The notes under the pieces are model-generated. The model was not told the origin of the DNA. It was given only the letters and a program-made list of their open reading frames with translations, and ran no database searches. Of a stretch of DNA of 64,000 nucleotides, positions 63,880 through 64,000 are shown in pieces. The stretch comes from Planctomycetota bacterium (lineage in GTDB: Bacteria > Planctomycetota > UBA1135 > GCA-002686595), in assembly GCA_020853575.1 (NCBI GenBank), contig JADYYP010000023.1:1-64000 (forward strand). Reading direction: 5' to 3'. A program made the translations under genes and the position numbers. The first letter of the stretch is position 1, and each line of letters opens with the position of its first letter.

Positions 63880-64000
63880 TCAGCGCTCTCGCGCCAGCCC
63901 GGGGTAACCGCCCGGGTAGTCCTCGGAAAGCCAAGCTCCGAACTCGCGGCGGTAGTTGTCGCCCCTCAACTGGTGCTGCGCGAACTTCGTCAGCCGTGCA
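63880..64000 (-). CDS. 3' end of an unidentified gene entering from the right
   Basis: About 39 codons are visible, ending '...QHQLRGDNYRREFGAWLSEDYPGGYPGLARER' before a TGA at 63880-63882. The composition is that of a real coding end, but the family cannot be named from this piece. Only 4 bases separate it from the domain remnant on the same strand, in a different frame. Confidence 0.5.
   Translation of the reverse strand, partial: ARLTKFAQHQLRGDNYRREFGAWLSEDYPGGYPGLARER

Overview
The window looks like a high-GC planctomycete chromosome. The taxonomic signs are secreted FG-GAP, subtilisin and matrixin proteins sharing one C-terminal domain that opens with a 'YCTA..NS.GC' motif, a Ser/Thr kinase-TPR gene paired with an ECF sigma gene, an ECF sigma factor fused to exported domains, and secreted c-type cytochrome/beta-propeller proteins. 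No rRNA, tRNA, CRISPR array, insertion sequence or phage gene was seen. Genes are densely packed, often with ATGA or GTGA overlaps. Some starts carry AGGAG/GGAG ribosome sites; others have a TAnnnT -10-like box only 6-8 nt upstream.

Layout. 1-7.5 kb: a large exported beta-propeller/c-type cytochrome protein cut by the left edge, a secreted alpha/beta hydrolase, a small exported zinc-ribbon-like protein, and a coupled pair of an unknown protein and a D-amino-acid oxidase. 7.5-13.1 kb: a sigma-factor/membrane/carboxypeptidase-regulatory fusion, then the three-gene proton-translocating transhydrogenase pntAA-pntAB-pntB. 13.3-30.6 kb: surface and signalling genes: two FG-GAP proteins, a polymorphic-toxin-like protein, a TPR fragment, a kinase-TPR/ECF pair, a subtilisin-like protease, and a second ECF gene next to a damaged anti-sigma/TPR junction. 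30.7-43 kb: HD phosphohydrolase, CBS protein, an NtrB/NtrC-like two-component pair, MgtE, a glutaredoxin-like protein, acetate kinase, a serine beta-lactamase-like hydrolase, a second CBS protein, an enoyl-CoA hydratase and an MFS transporter. 43-54 kb: DUF493 protein, lipoprotein, lipase-like hydrolase, two tandem secreted paralogues, matrixin protease, endonuclease III, CoA-binding protein, DUF4198 and DUF4331 proteins. 54.2-55.6 kb: an ECF sigma factor with a ChrR-like zinc/cupin anti-sigma factor.

The most unusual block is 55.7-63.6 kb, five tightly linked co-directional genes: an FHA-ferredoxin reductase-[2Fe-2S] fusion, a tail-anchored double-FHA protein, a membrane protein with two His-X13-His pairs (predicted di-heme cytochrome b), a double cyclic-nucleotide-binding-like protein fused to four [4Fe-4S] motifs, and an FHA-transmembrane-15-heme cytochrome c. 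Read together they predict an electron route from NAD(P)H across the membrane to an exported multiheme cytochrome, with phosphopeptide-recognition and effector-sensing domains on the cytoplasmic side. The individual domains are familiar. The combination is the best candidate here for an undescribed system. It also resembles in outline the Hmc/Tmc/Nrf membrane redox complexes, but with different membrane and regulatory parts.

The right edge holds the 3' end of one gene and an out-of-frame remnant of the same planctomycete C-terminal domain.
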